A DNA stretch of 64,000 nt. Origin: Dastarcus helophoroides (lineage: Eukaryota; Arthropoda; Insecta; Coleoptera; Bothrideridae). Below, piece after piece: positions 37,271-47,820 of this stretch. Under the pieces are notes generated by a model that ran no database searches, had not been told where the DNA came from, and worked only from the letters and a program-made list of their open reading frames with translations. Every line of letters starts with the position of its first letter. Positions within the stretch are counted from its first letter, which is position 1. Position numbers and translations under genes: made by a program. Location: assembly GCA_028583605.1 (NCBI GenBank), contig CM053326.1, positions 5,526,587-5,590,586 on the forward strand, read 5' to 3'.

Positions 37271-38281
37271 TTATTTATTAAAAGTATTGAGTTTCCTTCT
37301 CTTATTCTTTGATTCTACCTTTTCGGCACTGGATTTACTATTTTTATTTTTAATGTAGTTCTTAAGTAAAATATTGGAAAACATTGAAGGAAGCATAATG
37401 AGAATAGTCTTATGTTCTCTACCGCAGATAGATTCTGAAAAATAGCGCTTATTTTTAATAATTATCAACTGTACCTGATTGATCAAGATTGGTAATATAT
37501 TATTTAAATTATTACTACCTTCTGAATCATCCACAGCCTCTAAATTATCAGAGTCTGCCATCAGTGTTTTAGAAGCTTCAGTCAAAAAATGTATACTTTT
37601 TTCTATTAAAACCCCTAGTTGAAACCACCTAGTTAATTTTAAATCAAAAGGTAGAATTCAGTTTAAATCCTTAAAGGTTAATTCTGTTTCATTTACAAAA
37701 ACCTTAACAACCATATTTACATCTACTGAAATCTGATTGAAAATTTTAATCATCTCCTCTGTTAAATTTAGAACGTAAAAATAAATTTTCTTATCTTTTA
37801 TAACTCTTATTGTCCAAGACTCAGGAATATTGATTTGCTTAAGATGATTCAAAACTAAATCGGCAAAACTATTAATTAAGTCTGATTTTTCAAATGATTC
37901 GTTTAATTCATCATGACGAGCTAAGGTTTCATTATATCTCTCTTCCGGATTTTTTCTTGGAATAGGTATTTTTTTAGATAAATATTGAGGTAGATTTGGA
38001 AAAATTGAAAGCACCGAAGTAGGTTTAAGTTTAGTTTTTGATGGAATTTTTGTCACCTTTCCGTCTGGTAATAAAAAATTATCTTCCCTAATAATATCGC
38101 TTTCTAAAAAATGCTTACTACAATCATCGCAGGGGATAGCTTTTAGCCATTTACTTTTTAAAATACCATCCTTTGGAAAACCAAAGGTCGATACCATAGA
38201 TTCTCCAGCTTTTAAAGTACTATTATAATTGGATTTGCATCCAGGGACACAGCAGGTTTTTGGTATTATGTTAGACGTCAA
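37271..38281 (-). pseudogene. THAP-domain, P-element-like transposase fragment with in-frame TGA
   Basis: THAP zinc fingers bind DNA and are the N-terminal domain of P-element transposases and of many host regulators derived from them. Here C11-x3-C15-x38-C54-x2-H57 forms a complete C2CH finger with the expected FGFPKD and KWLKAIP between. It is followed by REDNFLLPDGKV, SVLSIFPNLPQYLSKK and RKNPEERY, a pattern shared by P-like transposases. The frame stops at TGA 37658-37660 but runs on in the same frame to 37271 (LTRWFQLGVLIEK; end rich in Lys/Arg), so 337 codons including the TGA are open. No ATG precedes the finger: the frame is open upstream to an AG at about 38333 that could be a splice acceptor. 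The RNase-H catalytic part is absent. Confidence 0.72.
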
Positions 38282-39097
38282 AAACTTACCCTTTTCAAGT
38301 TTACAAAGTTTGAAATAAAATAAACACTAAACCTGCGTATGTCACATAAAACTAAAAAAACATACACTATTTTTTTTTAATAAACTAGTTTTCGAACAAA
38401 CCAACCCTATGAATATTTTTTCTACACAACCACAAGAAACAAATTATTATCTTTCCAATAATAATGTAACTATGATTAGTAAAAATCGCTGTAATTTGTT
38501 TAGCTGCCGGCATGTCACCATAACCAACAACTGCAACAAGTAAAAGTACAAGGGTGAGGGTGGCTAGGGTGGACAACCATCTCTTGTTGTCAAATTTCCT
38601 ACTTCATGGCCTGTTACTTAAGAAGGCCGTGGCATAGTTTATCTAAAACACACCGAATTCACAACTTCTTTTAACACCGTCCAGTTAGTGACTAAATTCA
38701 AAGCTACTGAGTCGCAGGGGTGCAGGCATCCACGAGATGTATCGATTCTTAAAAATCATAGAACACAAACGGTCTGTGAGACCTTTTGTCCACACTTAAA
38801 GGTTAAGAAATAAGATAGGTCATATATTTTTCTACAAATATGGTTCCATGCACTTTTTCATATAAACCAACCATTTTCGAGATAATTACATAAACGCGTC
38901 TACCAAAGTGACAGTTAATGGACAACCCCCTGCACTGCGACAACTTGAGTTTATTCTCAAAACTGACCTACTAATAGATTGCAATCATAAAATCGTCAGA
39001 TTATGTTATGAAAAGAAAAAACTTTGCTTACTGGCCTAATGGTAGATGTATCATAAGGGCACATTTTAAAATTAGTTTCATTTATACAGAATGTTTA
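38282..39097. other. Spacer, no gene seen
   Basis: No supported coding region. A short open frame contains a Gly-Tyr-Gly-Asp motif that I do not accept as a channel exon (see rejected items). Confidence 0.4.
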
Positions 39098-39099
39098 TA

Positions 39100-41732
39100 C
39101 AGGGTGGGCCACGCTGAACTCTGCGGCCTCTAGGAGGTATGGGGTAACATATTTTAAAAAATAAATATAGCAGTTAAATATTGGACTCTAAGGTGTATAT
39201 GCTAGAAATATTTTTAAATATACAGGGTGTTTCAGAAAATTGCTACATATCAAAGTTATGATTTTTTAAACGAGACACTATGTTTTTTTTTTCTCATTTT
39301 TAAAGTCAGTGCAAAAAAGTACGTCAGTTTTAGTCAGGTTTCCCTGTACCTAAAACCTTTCCCTTTTTAAATTAATCAGGTTTTTTTAAAAAAGACGAGT
39401 TGTGCAAAATGTTAATCTTACTCCCGAAAGTGAAAAATTTTAATGGTAGGCATCTTCAAATTTTTATTTGGCATACCTCTTGCTAGAAAATGCAGTTGGG
39501 GTAAATACCTAACTTTATAATAGGACGTTTCAAATTTACCGAAACATTTACTCGAAGTTGGGATTTCAATTTCTTTGTAAATTTAAATGGAACACCTAGT
39601 ATACTTTTATTTTAAATACTAGAAAATTTAATTCTTGTTCAGATGGTATGCACTTTTTCTACTTAAGTTCAATGGTTTGAGAGATAAAACTCATTTTTGA
39701 CGAATTATGCTGCTTTTAATCCGATATCTAAGATTTGATCATAGTTGGCAGACGTCAGTGAGCTGACGTAACTCTTATAATAAGTTAAATTGCACTTTCT
39801 TAATTCAAGAGAGTTTATGTTGACTTCTTTACTAAGTTAGTAGTTGAATTTGCTAAAATGGGAGGATATTCTGTTGACGAAAAGGTCAACATGATTTTGA
39901 CAATAGGTGAATGTTACTAAAACCGTTTATTAGCATCCAGAGTATACGCTCAAAAATTTCCGGATAAAAGGCTTCCAGATAAAAATGTCTTTCAAAGACT
40001 GTTAGCAAGATTCCGTGAATCAGGTACCTCTGGTTATGAAACCCGTAAAATTTCAAAACCTGTTACGGGAAACGAAGAAAATGAGTTCCTTATAATGCAG
40101 TTAATTACTGAAAACCCTAATGTAAGTACCAGGATTCTTGAAAAAGAAACTACGATAAGCAGAACAAGTATACAAAGAATATTTAAGAAACATCAATATC
40201 ATCCATATTACTATGAAATGCACCAACATATGTACGGAAGAGATTTTGAAAGACGTTTGGAATTCTGTGTATGGTTTGTTGAGAAAGTTGGAGAAAAACC
40301 TGACTTTTATGGTTCTATTTTATTCACAGATGAATGCATGTTCCATAATACCGGCCTAGTTAATCGTCACAATTTTCATTATTATAGCACTGAAAATCCA
40401 CATTTATTTCTTAGTCAGGATTATCAAAATCGTTGGAGCGTTAATGTATTTGGTAAAGTTATTGGCAATAACGTCATTGAGTCATACTTTTTTGATGGCT
40501 CCTTAAGTGGGGAAGTTTTTTTAAGATTTCTAAAAACACATTTCTGGATTATACTAGAAAGTGTACCCTTAAATACAAGGTCAAAAATGTGGGTTCAGTT
40601 AGACGAAGCTCCTGCCCATTTTCACATTTCCGTAAGGGAATATTTAAATAGGAAATTTCAAAATAAATGGATTGATAGAGGCGGTCCCCATAGCTGGCCA
40701 CCCAGATCGCCGGACCTAACCCCAATGGACTTTTTCCTATAGGGGTATGTAAAAAACATTGTATACAATGTTTCCCCTACCACCCCAGAGGACATGAAAA
40801 ATTGAATACGAAATGCTTTTGAAACAATTGACGAAAGTATTTTAACAAATGTTAAGAACTCTTCTGAGAAAAGAATAAGACTTTGTGTAGAACAAAATGG
40901 TTCCCACATTGAAGATTTGTTAGAGTAGAGCATTGTTTTTTATTTCTGTTGGATATTAGTTTCGCAATTTCATTAAATACTGCACTAAGTATGTAGTTGT
41001 CTTTTTTAAATAAAACTATTTGTAAATTAAGCTAGATTAAAATAAAACAAATGAAATTATTTTACATAAGTCACTATAGTTTAGCAAAGCATGCCATCCT
41101 TAATTAAAATTTGTTTCTTTTTGGATAATGATGAGAAATAGCACAATTCCTAAAAACAGTTATATCTCTTAAACTACTGAATTTAAGCATAGAAAACGTA
41201 CATACCAACTTAAAGACAATTAAATATGTCATTATTTAAAATTAAAAGATACTGGATGTTCCATTTAAATTTACAAAGAAAGCGACGTCTGAAGTTTAAG
41301 TAAATGTTCCGGTGAATTTGGAACATCCTGTATAAATTTTGAAACTTGTCCAAACTGCATTCTCTAGTAAATGGTATGCCAAATAAAAATTTATAGATGA
41401 CACTGTCAAAATTATTTACTTTAAGGGATAAAATATTTCTTTTTGAAAACCTTGTATTTTAAGAAAAAGTGGATTTAGGTTTAGGTATAGGAAAACCATA
41501 CAAAAATTGACTTTATTTTTAGCGCTGAATGTAAAAATAAAAAGAAAAATATGGTGTCCCATTTAAAAAATTAAAACTCTTATATGTAACTATTTCCTAG
41601 AACATCCTGTATATTTGAAAATATTTTTGACATGTAGATCCCAGCAACTCATATTTAAACATAATATTTATTTTTAAAAATATGTTATCTTATAGCTCCT
41701 AGAGGCCGTAGCGTAGAGGTTGGCCCACCCTG
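39100..41732 (+). mobile_element. mariner element (D-D-41-D type) with ~600 bp TIRs
   Basis: The ends CAGGGTGGGCCACGCTGAAC (left) and the complement CAGGGTGGGCCAACCTCTAC (right) are bounded by TA at 39098-39099 and 41733-41734. Inverted homology extends inward over about 600 bp: to about 39700 on the left and from about 41150 on the right. Shared landmarks include GGCCTCTAGGAG, TTTTTATTTGGCATACC and TTTGTAAATTTAAATGGAAC. The single gene between the arms is the transposase. Confidence 0.9.
39858..40928 (+). pseudogene. mariner transposase, one frame broken by three stops
   Basis: The ATG at 39858 opens a frame of 356 codons ending at TAG 40926-40928, the usual length for mariner transposases (about 340-360). 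It begins MGGYSVDEKVNMILTIGECY, the insect-type N-terminal HTH, with a second HTH at about residues 80-115 (NVSTRILEKETTISRTSIQR). The catalytic aspartates are all present: FTDE (residue 158), QLDEAPAH (249) and SPDLTPMDFF (291), with 41 residues between the last two. In-frame stops are TAA 39918, TAG 40740 (where Trp is expected, a one-base change from TGG) and TGA 40803. No frameshift is seen. It is a recently silenced copy. Confidence 0.9.
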
Positions 41733-41904
41733 TAAATAAAGTGTTTCACCTTATGTTTTTTCGTGAAACACCCAGTACACTAGGCCTTTATTGGAAAGCA
41801 ATATCAAAGCTGATCAAATTGATATAATGTACTAGTCATAACTATCAAACTTTATTCTTCATGGTAGACCCTTATTGACCGGAAATATTATGTTTTTTTC
41901 AATT

Positions 41905-42170
41905 TATTTAACATTATTTTATCAAAAAAACAAAATTTTTATTTTTTCCATATCTAATTTTTTGGTCTCCTATTTTTTATTATTACTATTCTATGTAAAA
42001 TAAACTAACCTCTTAATTTGTGAACTGTCATGAAGTGACGTTTTCAATAAATTTAAATATCACGTAGTCGCATTTCAAAAACTGTTTAGAAAATTGTCAA
42101 CAAACCAGAAAAAAAAAATTAAATATTTCCAAACTGGGCCGAAGAAGTGTTAAATAAATTGAAAAAAACA
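41905..42170 (+). repeat. Isolated fragment of the 6675-9218 mariner family
   Basis: About 265 bp match the complement of about 8130-8400 closely (landmarks GTGACGTTTTCAATAAATTT, CACGTAGTCGCATTTCAAAA, TTGTCAACAAACCA). It lies in the 470 bp between the mariner ending at 41732 and the next element starting at 42205. No inverted end adjoins, so it is an internal fragment and not a complete insertion. Confidence 0.75.
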
Positions 42171-42825
42171 TATCAAACTTTATTAAGGATTAAAAAGCAA
42201 TATACAGGTTGAAACAAATTTTATTTCCACTATAGGGATCTCGTAAACTATTACAGATACAAGGAAACTTAAATGAGTAAAGTAGTGCAAAATTTAATGC
42301 CTAATATTACTTTTCCGAGAAAACAATTGAATTTCAATTTATCTTGGTTTTATTTCGAAAAAACTGAAAATCGCCATTTTGAAAAATCAGCTGTTACTTG
42401 TTTATTTGGGGTCTAATTAAGAAACTTTAAAAACTGTAATTAGTTGTTTTTTGAGGTATTTTTATTGATGCAAGTTAATTTTTTCTAAATTTAATTTTCT
42501 TATTTCTTATAGACGCCATGTTGGATTTTATCGGATTAAAACGTTAGTTAATACTTGAAATAACTGACAATATGATATATATTAATATAAACAACATTAT
42601 TATTTCCATATCAACAACGTTCTTCTTCTGATGCGAGTAGTCTCGCCTTTTTTAGAAAACCAGCGGTGTTTGTGCAGTTGCCGCTTTGTGTAGCTTTTCT
42701 GGTGCAATATGCTGCCCACCTTGAAAGTATTAACTTTCAATAAACATAAGTAACAATATTGAAACATAGATGTACACAAATATACAGGTTTACATAAGAA
42801 TAAAATGAATGTTTATATTCAGGCA

Positions 42826-44002
42826 TTAATTGTCCACTGGAAGGCGAAATATTTTACTGAGAGCGCGTTTATAAGTTCCTTTGGCAGTTTTTATAGAAAT
42901 AACTCGTACTACACCATCTTTCCCTGGAAACATTCACTGACACGTCCAATTGGCCAGGATAGTGATGAGATAGCTTCTGAGTGTAGTAGAACCATAGTTC
43001 CAATCTCTATGTTTGGAACCGGTTGCTGCCATTTTGATCGTTGTTGCAAAGTGTGTAAATATTCTCGTCTCCATTGAGACCAACATTGTTGCAGTAGTTG
43101 TTGTACAACCTTAAATCGGGACAATCGGTTTTGCGGAATTTCAATTAGACTTTCTTCTGGTAGTGCCAACAGTTACCAACCCACAAGGAAATGAGATGGA
43201 GTTAATGCTTCCATGTCATGAGCATCAGAGGATATGGGTATGAGGGGTCTGCTATTTAAAACAAATTCTACTTTGCTCAAAAGAGTAGCTAATTCTTCAA
43301 ATGTTTGAGATGCATTGCCAGCCACCCGTCGTTAATGATATTTAAAACCCCTTACCCCAGCCTCCCAAAGACCACCAAAATGGGGAGAGTTCGGAGGAAT
43401 AAATTTCCAGGTGATTCCTTCTATTGCGAAACTGTCAATAAAATGGCCTCGCCGACACGTAAGCGACTTACTAATAATTGTAATTCGCGATCTGCACCAA
43501 CAAAATTGGAACCGTTGTCAGAAAAAAGGTTTGAAGGCTTACCACGACGTGCAATGAATCTCTTTAGTGCAGCAAGAATTGCCTCGGTACTAAGGCTGAA
43601 TACCAATTCTAAATGAATTGCTTTGGTGCTAAAGCAAATGAATACTGCAACATAGCATTTTTCCATTTTACTTCCGCGACCTTTTCTATCTTTTATAGTA
43701 AGTGGACCTGCATAATCCACGCCTGATATTTCAAATGAGAAAGTTTGCCTAACGCGCTCTTTAGGAAGATTGCCCATTTGAGGATAATTATTTGATGGTT
43801 TACACTTAAAACATTGAATGCCTTTATGTACTACGAGTCGAGGATAATTCTTTCCTTCTAAAGACCAGTATTTGTCTCTAATTGTTGATAAAAATAATTG
43901 TGGGCTTGCATGCAACAAACATTAATGTTCATGACTAAAGAGCAATTTAGAAAAATAATGTTTTGGCAAGAGAATAGGATGTTTGGCTTCAAATCTTAAG
44001 TT
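42826..44002 (-). pseudogene. BEL/Pao element A: integrase
   Basis: Integrase inserts the cDNA copy. Minus-strand reading starts at a deletion junction with LRFEAKHPILLPKHYF and FSHEH, the N-terminal zinc-binding region. It passes a TAA (43919-43921, same frame) into CLLHASPQLFLSTIRDKYW and CFKCK. The core follows: ISGVDYAGPL (first Asp), FSDNGSNFVGADREL (second Asp) and, in another frame, HFGGLWEAGV (Glu, about 43360). The C-terminal region (WSQWRREYLHTLQQRSKW, LSWPIGRVSECF) shifts frame once more near 42915 and ends RLPVDN at TAA 42826-42828. All three catalytic residues are still readable, but at least three lesions break the frame. Confidence 0.85.
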
Positions 44003-45440
44003 ACTGTGATTGTTTATCTTGTATGTTAACTCATCGCTCTTTGGTGCCCAATATAAACCTGATGTTTTGGTTAGCTGTGTTCCAAGCTGAATTGAATTTA
44101 ATTCTGAACTCTCGAATACAGTACGATTATTAGAAACGCATTTAAGAAGTAAGAATTGGGCTTGCTTAAGAATGAATTCAATTTGATTAAAAAGGGTAGT
44201 AACTTTTGTTGCTGATTCACCGCCTGAAAGAATATCATCCACGTGGCAATTATTTTTTAAAATTTGACTAGCCTTTGGAAATTGTTCTGCGAATTCATTT
44301 GCTATTTGTAGCAAACAACGTGTGGCTAAGTACGGAGCTGAGGCAGTTCCCTAAGTAATAGTATTGAGCTAGTAAGTTTCAATTGGACCAGATGAATCAT
44401 CGCGCCAAAGAATCCTTTGAAAACACCTTTCATTTGGTTCTATTAGGACCTGCCGATACATTTTTTGGATATCAGCTGCAAATACTACATTGTGTTTTCT
44501 AAAACTCACCAAAATGGAAAAAAGATCAGATTGTACAGTGGGCCCAACTAATTGCAAATCACTGAAGGAGACGCCAGAAGAACTTTTAGATGAGCGTGGA
44601 ACACAACCCGCAATTTGGTTGTTAAACTATTCTCATTCATAACGCCATGGTGAGGAATGTAAAAATGAGGAACATTGTCGTCTGGACAATCAATTCTTCT
44701 CATATGACCTAGTGTTCGATACTCGTTCATGAATTTGCTATTGCTCTTGAAAGACTGGATTAATGTGAAACCTTTTTTCTAAGGACTGAAATCGTCGCAA
44801 AGCTATGGAACGTGACTCACCTAAGGTACTTGTGGATTTCTTTAATGGTATTGAAATAATGTAACGACCAGTTGAATCTTTTCTAATACTTTCTTGGAAA
44901 TGGTTTTCACACCGGAGTTCCTCAGGAGAGAAACAAGGAGTCTTTGGATATTCCTCAAGTTCCCAGAATTTTTGTAATTGAGTCTGTATATCTGCATTCT
45001 TATTGAAATAACACACTGATGATGAACTTGGTGTTTTGTAATATTGGAAGGTTTTTTCCCAATCGAATTTGACCGTCTAACAATAGAACCCAAAACAATT
45101 GTGCTCCGATGAGCAAATCTATTTTGTTTGAAGTAGCATAAGATGGATCAGCTAATTCGATATTCTCTGGTAACCTTAAGTTAACTGCCTGAACTGAAAT
45201 ATTAGGTAAATTGTGGCTAATTTTTTCAATAATAAGACATCTTAAATTGCTACTGAATCCTTTAAAACGCGATCTTATTTTGAGTGTGCATTGCGATTGT
45301 ATGCGAGACATTACTTGATTTATTCCTTGAATGGAAATATTTATTTGTGATTTGTCAATTTCTAACTTTGAATGGAGTTCGGAAGTGATGAAATTTGACT
45401 GTGAAGCGGAATCTAATAAAACACGACAAGTATGCCACTT
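44003..45440 (-). pseudogene. BEL/Pao element A: protease and reverse transcriptase
   Basis: The aspartic protease motif reads LLDSASQSNFITSE near 45410 (the usual Ser-Gly replaced by Ser-Ala). The spacer LIGAQLFWVLLLDGQIRLG follows near 45080-45120. RT blocks: FWELEEYPKT and SIPLKKS (about 44830-44970), HMRRID and FYIPHHGV (about 44650), KLRVVFHAH, then FAADIQKMYRQVLIEP (about 44480), a Gly-Thr-Ala-Ser-type turn near 44345, and the catalytic box as HVDD (about 44235-44245). After GLYWAPKSDEL the sequence passes directly into integrase near 44002. The RT thumb and the whole RNase H are deleted. Several frame changes and a stop near 44354 are present. Confidence 0.83.
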
Positions 45441-45458
45441 TCCATTGTTATCTGTGAT

Positions 45459-46691
45459 TTATAATGAAACTGTTGCTAGTAAAATGTGTGACGAATTTAA
45501 ATGAGCCGATAAAGAAACCTCAGGTGTTGGCTCAGGTTCTTGGGGATCTAAATGTAGGAGTGTGTTATGGATTTGTTTGCACTTTTTACATCCCTGAGAC
45601 TTGCAATTTTTAGCAATATGATTATTTTTTAAACAATTAATGCACAGTTTCAATTCTTTTGCCCTTGCGATCCGTTCTTTAACTAAAAGAGACAGAAACC
45701 TTTCGCAGCTGTAAATAGCATGGCTACCTTTGCAAAAATAACAAATGTAATTAGTGGGTATGAATGATCTACTTATATTTTTGGATTTAGTTTCTTTGAA
45801 CTGTTGGTATTTATTTATTTGTTGTGATTTGCTTAGATTATCAAGTATGTCCGCTCTATGATTTAATTCGCTTTTAGTACTGTAAGTTTCCCAATCACGG
45901 GCAGTTTGGTTGTCAAGTTTACTAGTGATAATATAAATAATAATTGAGTCCCAATACTCGATTGGTTGCTGTAATGCATGTAATGATCGTAGGTGTTTTG
46001 TAACCGTATCAGGCAATTCTCTGAGTGACACAGTTGATTCATATTTTATTTCCTTTAAATGAAATAGTTCGCTTAGATGATTGTGAATTAACAGCTTTTT
46101 ATTTGTAAATCTGTCACATAAAAGTTTCCAGGCAATAGAATAATTTGCAGCAGATAGTTGCATTGATTTAATTATGTCAGCTGCATCGCTTTCTAGACCG
46201 GTCCTTAAATAATGAAATTTCTGTATGTCACTAAGAGACTCATTGCAGTGTATGAGAGATAAAAATGTGTCATGAAATTCTAGCCATTTAACATATTGAC
46301 CGTTAAACTTTGGTAATGTAATAGTCGGTAATTTGACACCTTGTAAATTGGTATTTAAATGTGATGAATATTCTGAATGTGCAACAAAGCTTTTGCTTCT
46401 CCAATACTATTAAAGTAAATTGCTTCACACTCTGACATATACTCATCATCTTCTTCTGCATCTGATAAGCAGTAAATTTTATTTTGAATTTCTTGTAATT
46501 GATCAACTAGAGGTGTAATTCGTTCTATTCTAATTTCTAACTGCTTGACTGAGTTCAAAGGTAAGGTGTCAGGATTGCTTATTTTTTAAAGCATTAAGGT
46601 GCCCAACAAAATCAGTCAATTTACGTTTTAATGCACCTCTTTGCCTATGTAAGGTGACTAGCTCTGCCGCTTGTTTATCACTATCTGACAT
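45459..46691 (-). pseudogene. BEL/Pao element A: Gag
   Basis: Gag forms the particle and packages RNA. The likely start is the ATG at 46691 (MSDSDKQAAELVTLHRQRGA), typical of BEL Gag N-termini. A frameshift near 46570 leads into VKQLEIRIERITPLVDQLQE, and another near 46355 precedes the capsid region. From 46163 it is open for 234 codons (LSAANYSIAWKLLCDRFTNK). Three zinc-knuckle-like motifs follow: CYFCKGSHAIYSC, CINCLKNNHIAKNC and CKKCKQIHNTLLH. The protease follows directly downstream in the expected order. Confidence 0.82.
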
Positions 46692-47820
46692 TGCAAAACG
46701 ACTAATTGAATTAATAGAATAGTTTTCTGTTTTAAATTAGCATGTGATAAAGGAGGATAAATACAGGAATGTGAGTCGGACTTATCTGTGGCTACTGGGC
46801 TGGCTGTTGCTACTGGACTGGCTGTTGCTTGCTGGTCGAGCCGGAAAATGATGATTGCAATCTGAATGAATCCGCTGCTCTTGTATGATGTATGTTGTCT
46901 GTGGCTACTGGACTGGCTGTTGCTTGCTGGTCGCAAATGAAATATGTTAAATTCGAAAATGATAAAATTCATTATGGTGTTCATAAGAAATAACAAAGTC
47001 GACATAATCTTCTGGGAAACAATCGAATTTAGAAAAAATTAACTTACGTCAATGTAAAGGCCTTAAAAAACAACTGTTTAGGATTCGAGTAATTGATACG
47101 ACGATTCGATCAATACTAATTTTATTAAAAGTAAAAAACCTAAGAACTATGACAACTTAAAATGTGATATTAAACAAGTTTTAAGTAATTAATTTTATAA
47201 TCATATAACATGCATATGAGTACAAATGCATCGGTTGGCGGTCGCTGGTTTAACCGTTCTGTTGAGCCTTGCAATAATTTTCATAAACCTGATTAATGAG
47301 AATTTGTTAAATTTTAAACAATTACATAAAGAAATCAAAACAATTGAGGAATTTGGAAACAATTAAGTGTGTCAGGTTGAATGACACCTTACAAATAAAG
47401 ATACAAATGATTTAAAACCTATTTAATAGAAGATTAAACATATTGCCGCCTCGACAAGTTTAAAGATCTATTCAAATGCTCAGTTCAGTAGAAATTTCTC
47501 ATCCTAAGCCATGGATTGTTGAGCTTCTGGTGTCCTGGGGCATTGTCACTATAACAAATGCTGACAACAGTATTGTGCTCCTTTACTTATTTATAATGTT
47601 AGTAAACATAACTGACCTATTTTACATATTGTAGGTTAGTAGATTTAATGGTTTAATCCCTTAATTATAAAACTCAATTACAAAAAACAAAAACCCTTTT
47701 AATTATATATTTAAATGAACTTAACTTTATTTTTTTCTAGCCCATTCTCTCATGGTAGCTGATGTCTGCCAGCGGATCCCGATTGACTTGGTTGAGGGGT
47801 CTCATCTCTAGATCTTGAAC
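46692..47820. other. Non-coding block between BEL remnants A and B (probable UTR/LTR debris)
   Basis: It lies upstream of gag A and downstream of env B on the minus strand, where the 5' leader/LTR of A and the 3' LTR of B would be. I could not find matching direct repeats to define either LTR. An 18 bp unit GCTACTGGACTGGCTGTT occurs three times (46791-46808, 46809-46826, 46903-46920). A TGTCAGGTTGAATGACA palindrome lies near 47367. Confidence 0.45.

Noticed and set aside
38385..38576. Open frame with VVGYGDMPAA resembling a K+ channel selectivity filter
   Set aside because: No ATG, no pore helix or S5/S6 segments at the right distance, no splice context, and the motif is short enough to occur by chance.
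46692..47820. LTR pair for the BEL elements
   Set aside because: I could not find two matching direct repeats; the PPT-like GC-rich spots near 42715 and 47450 are suggestive only.
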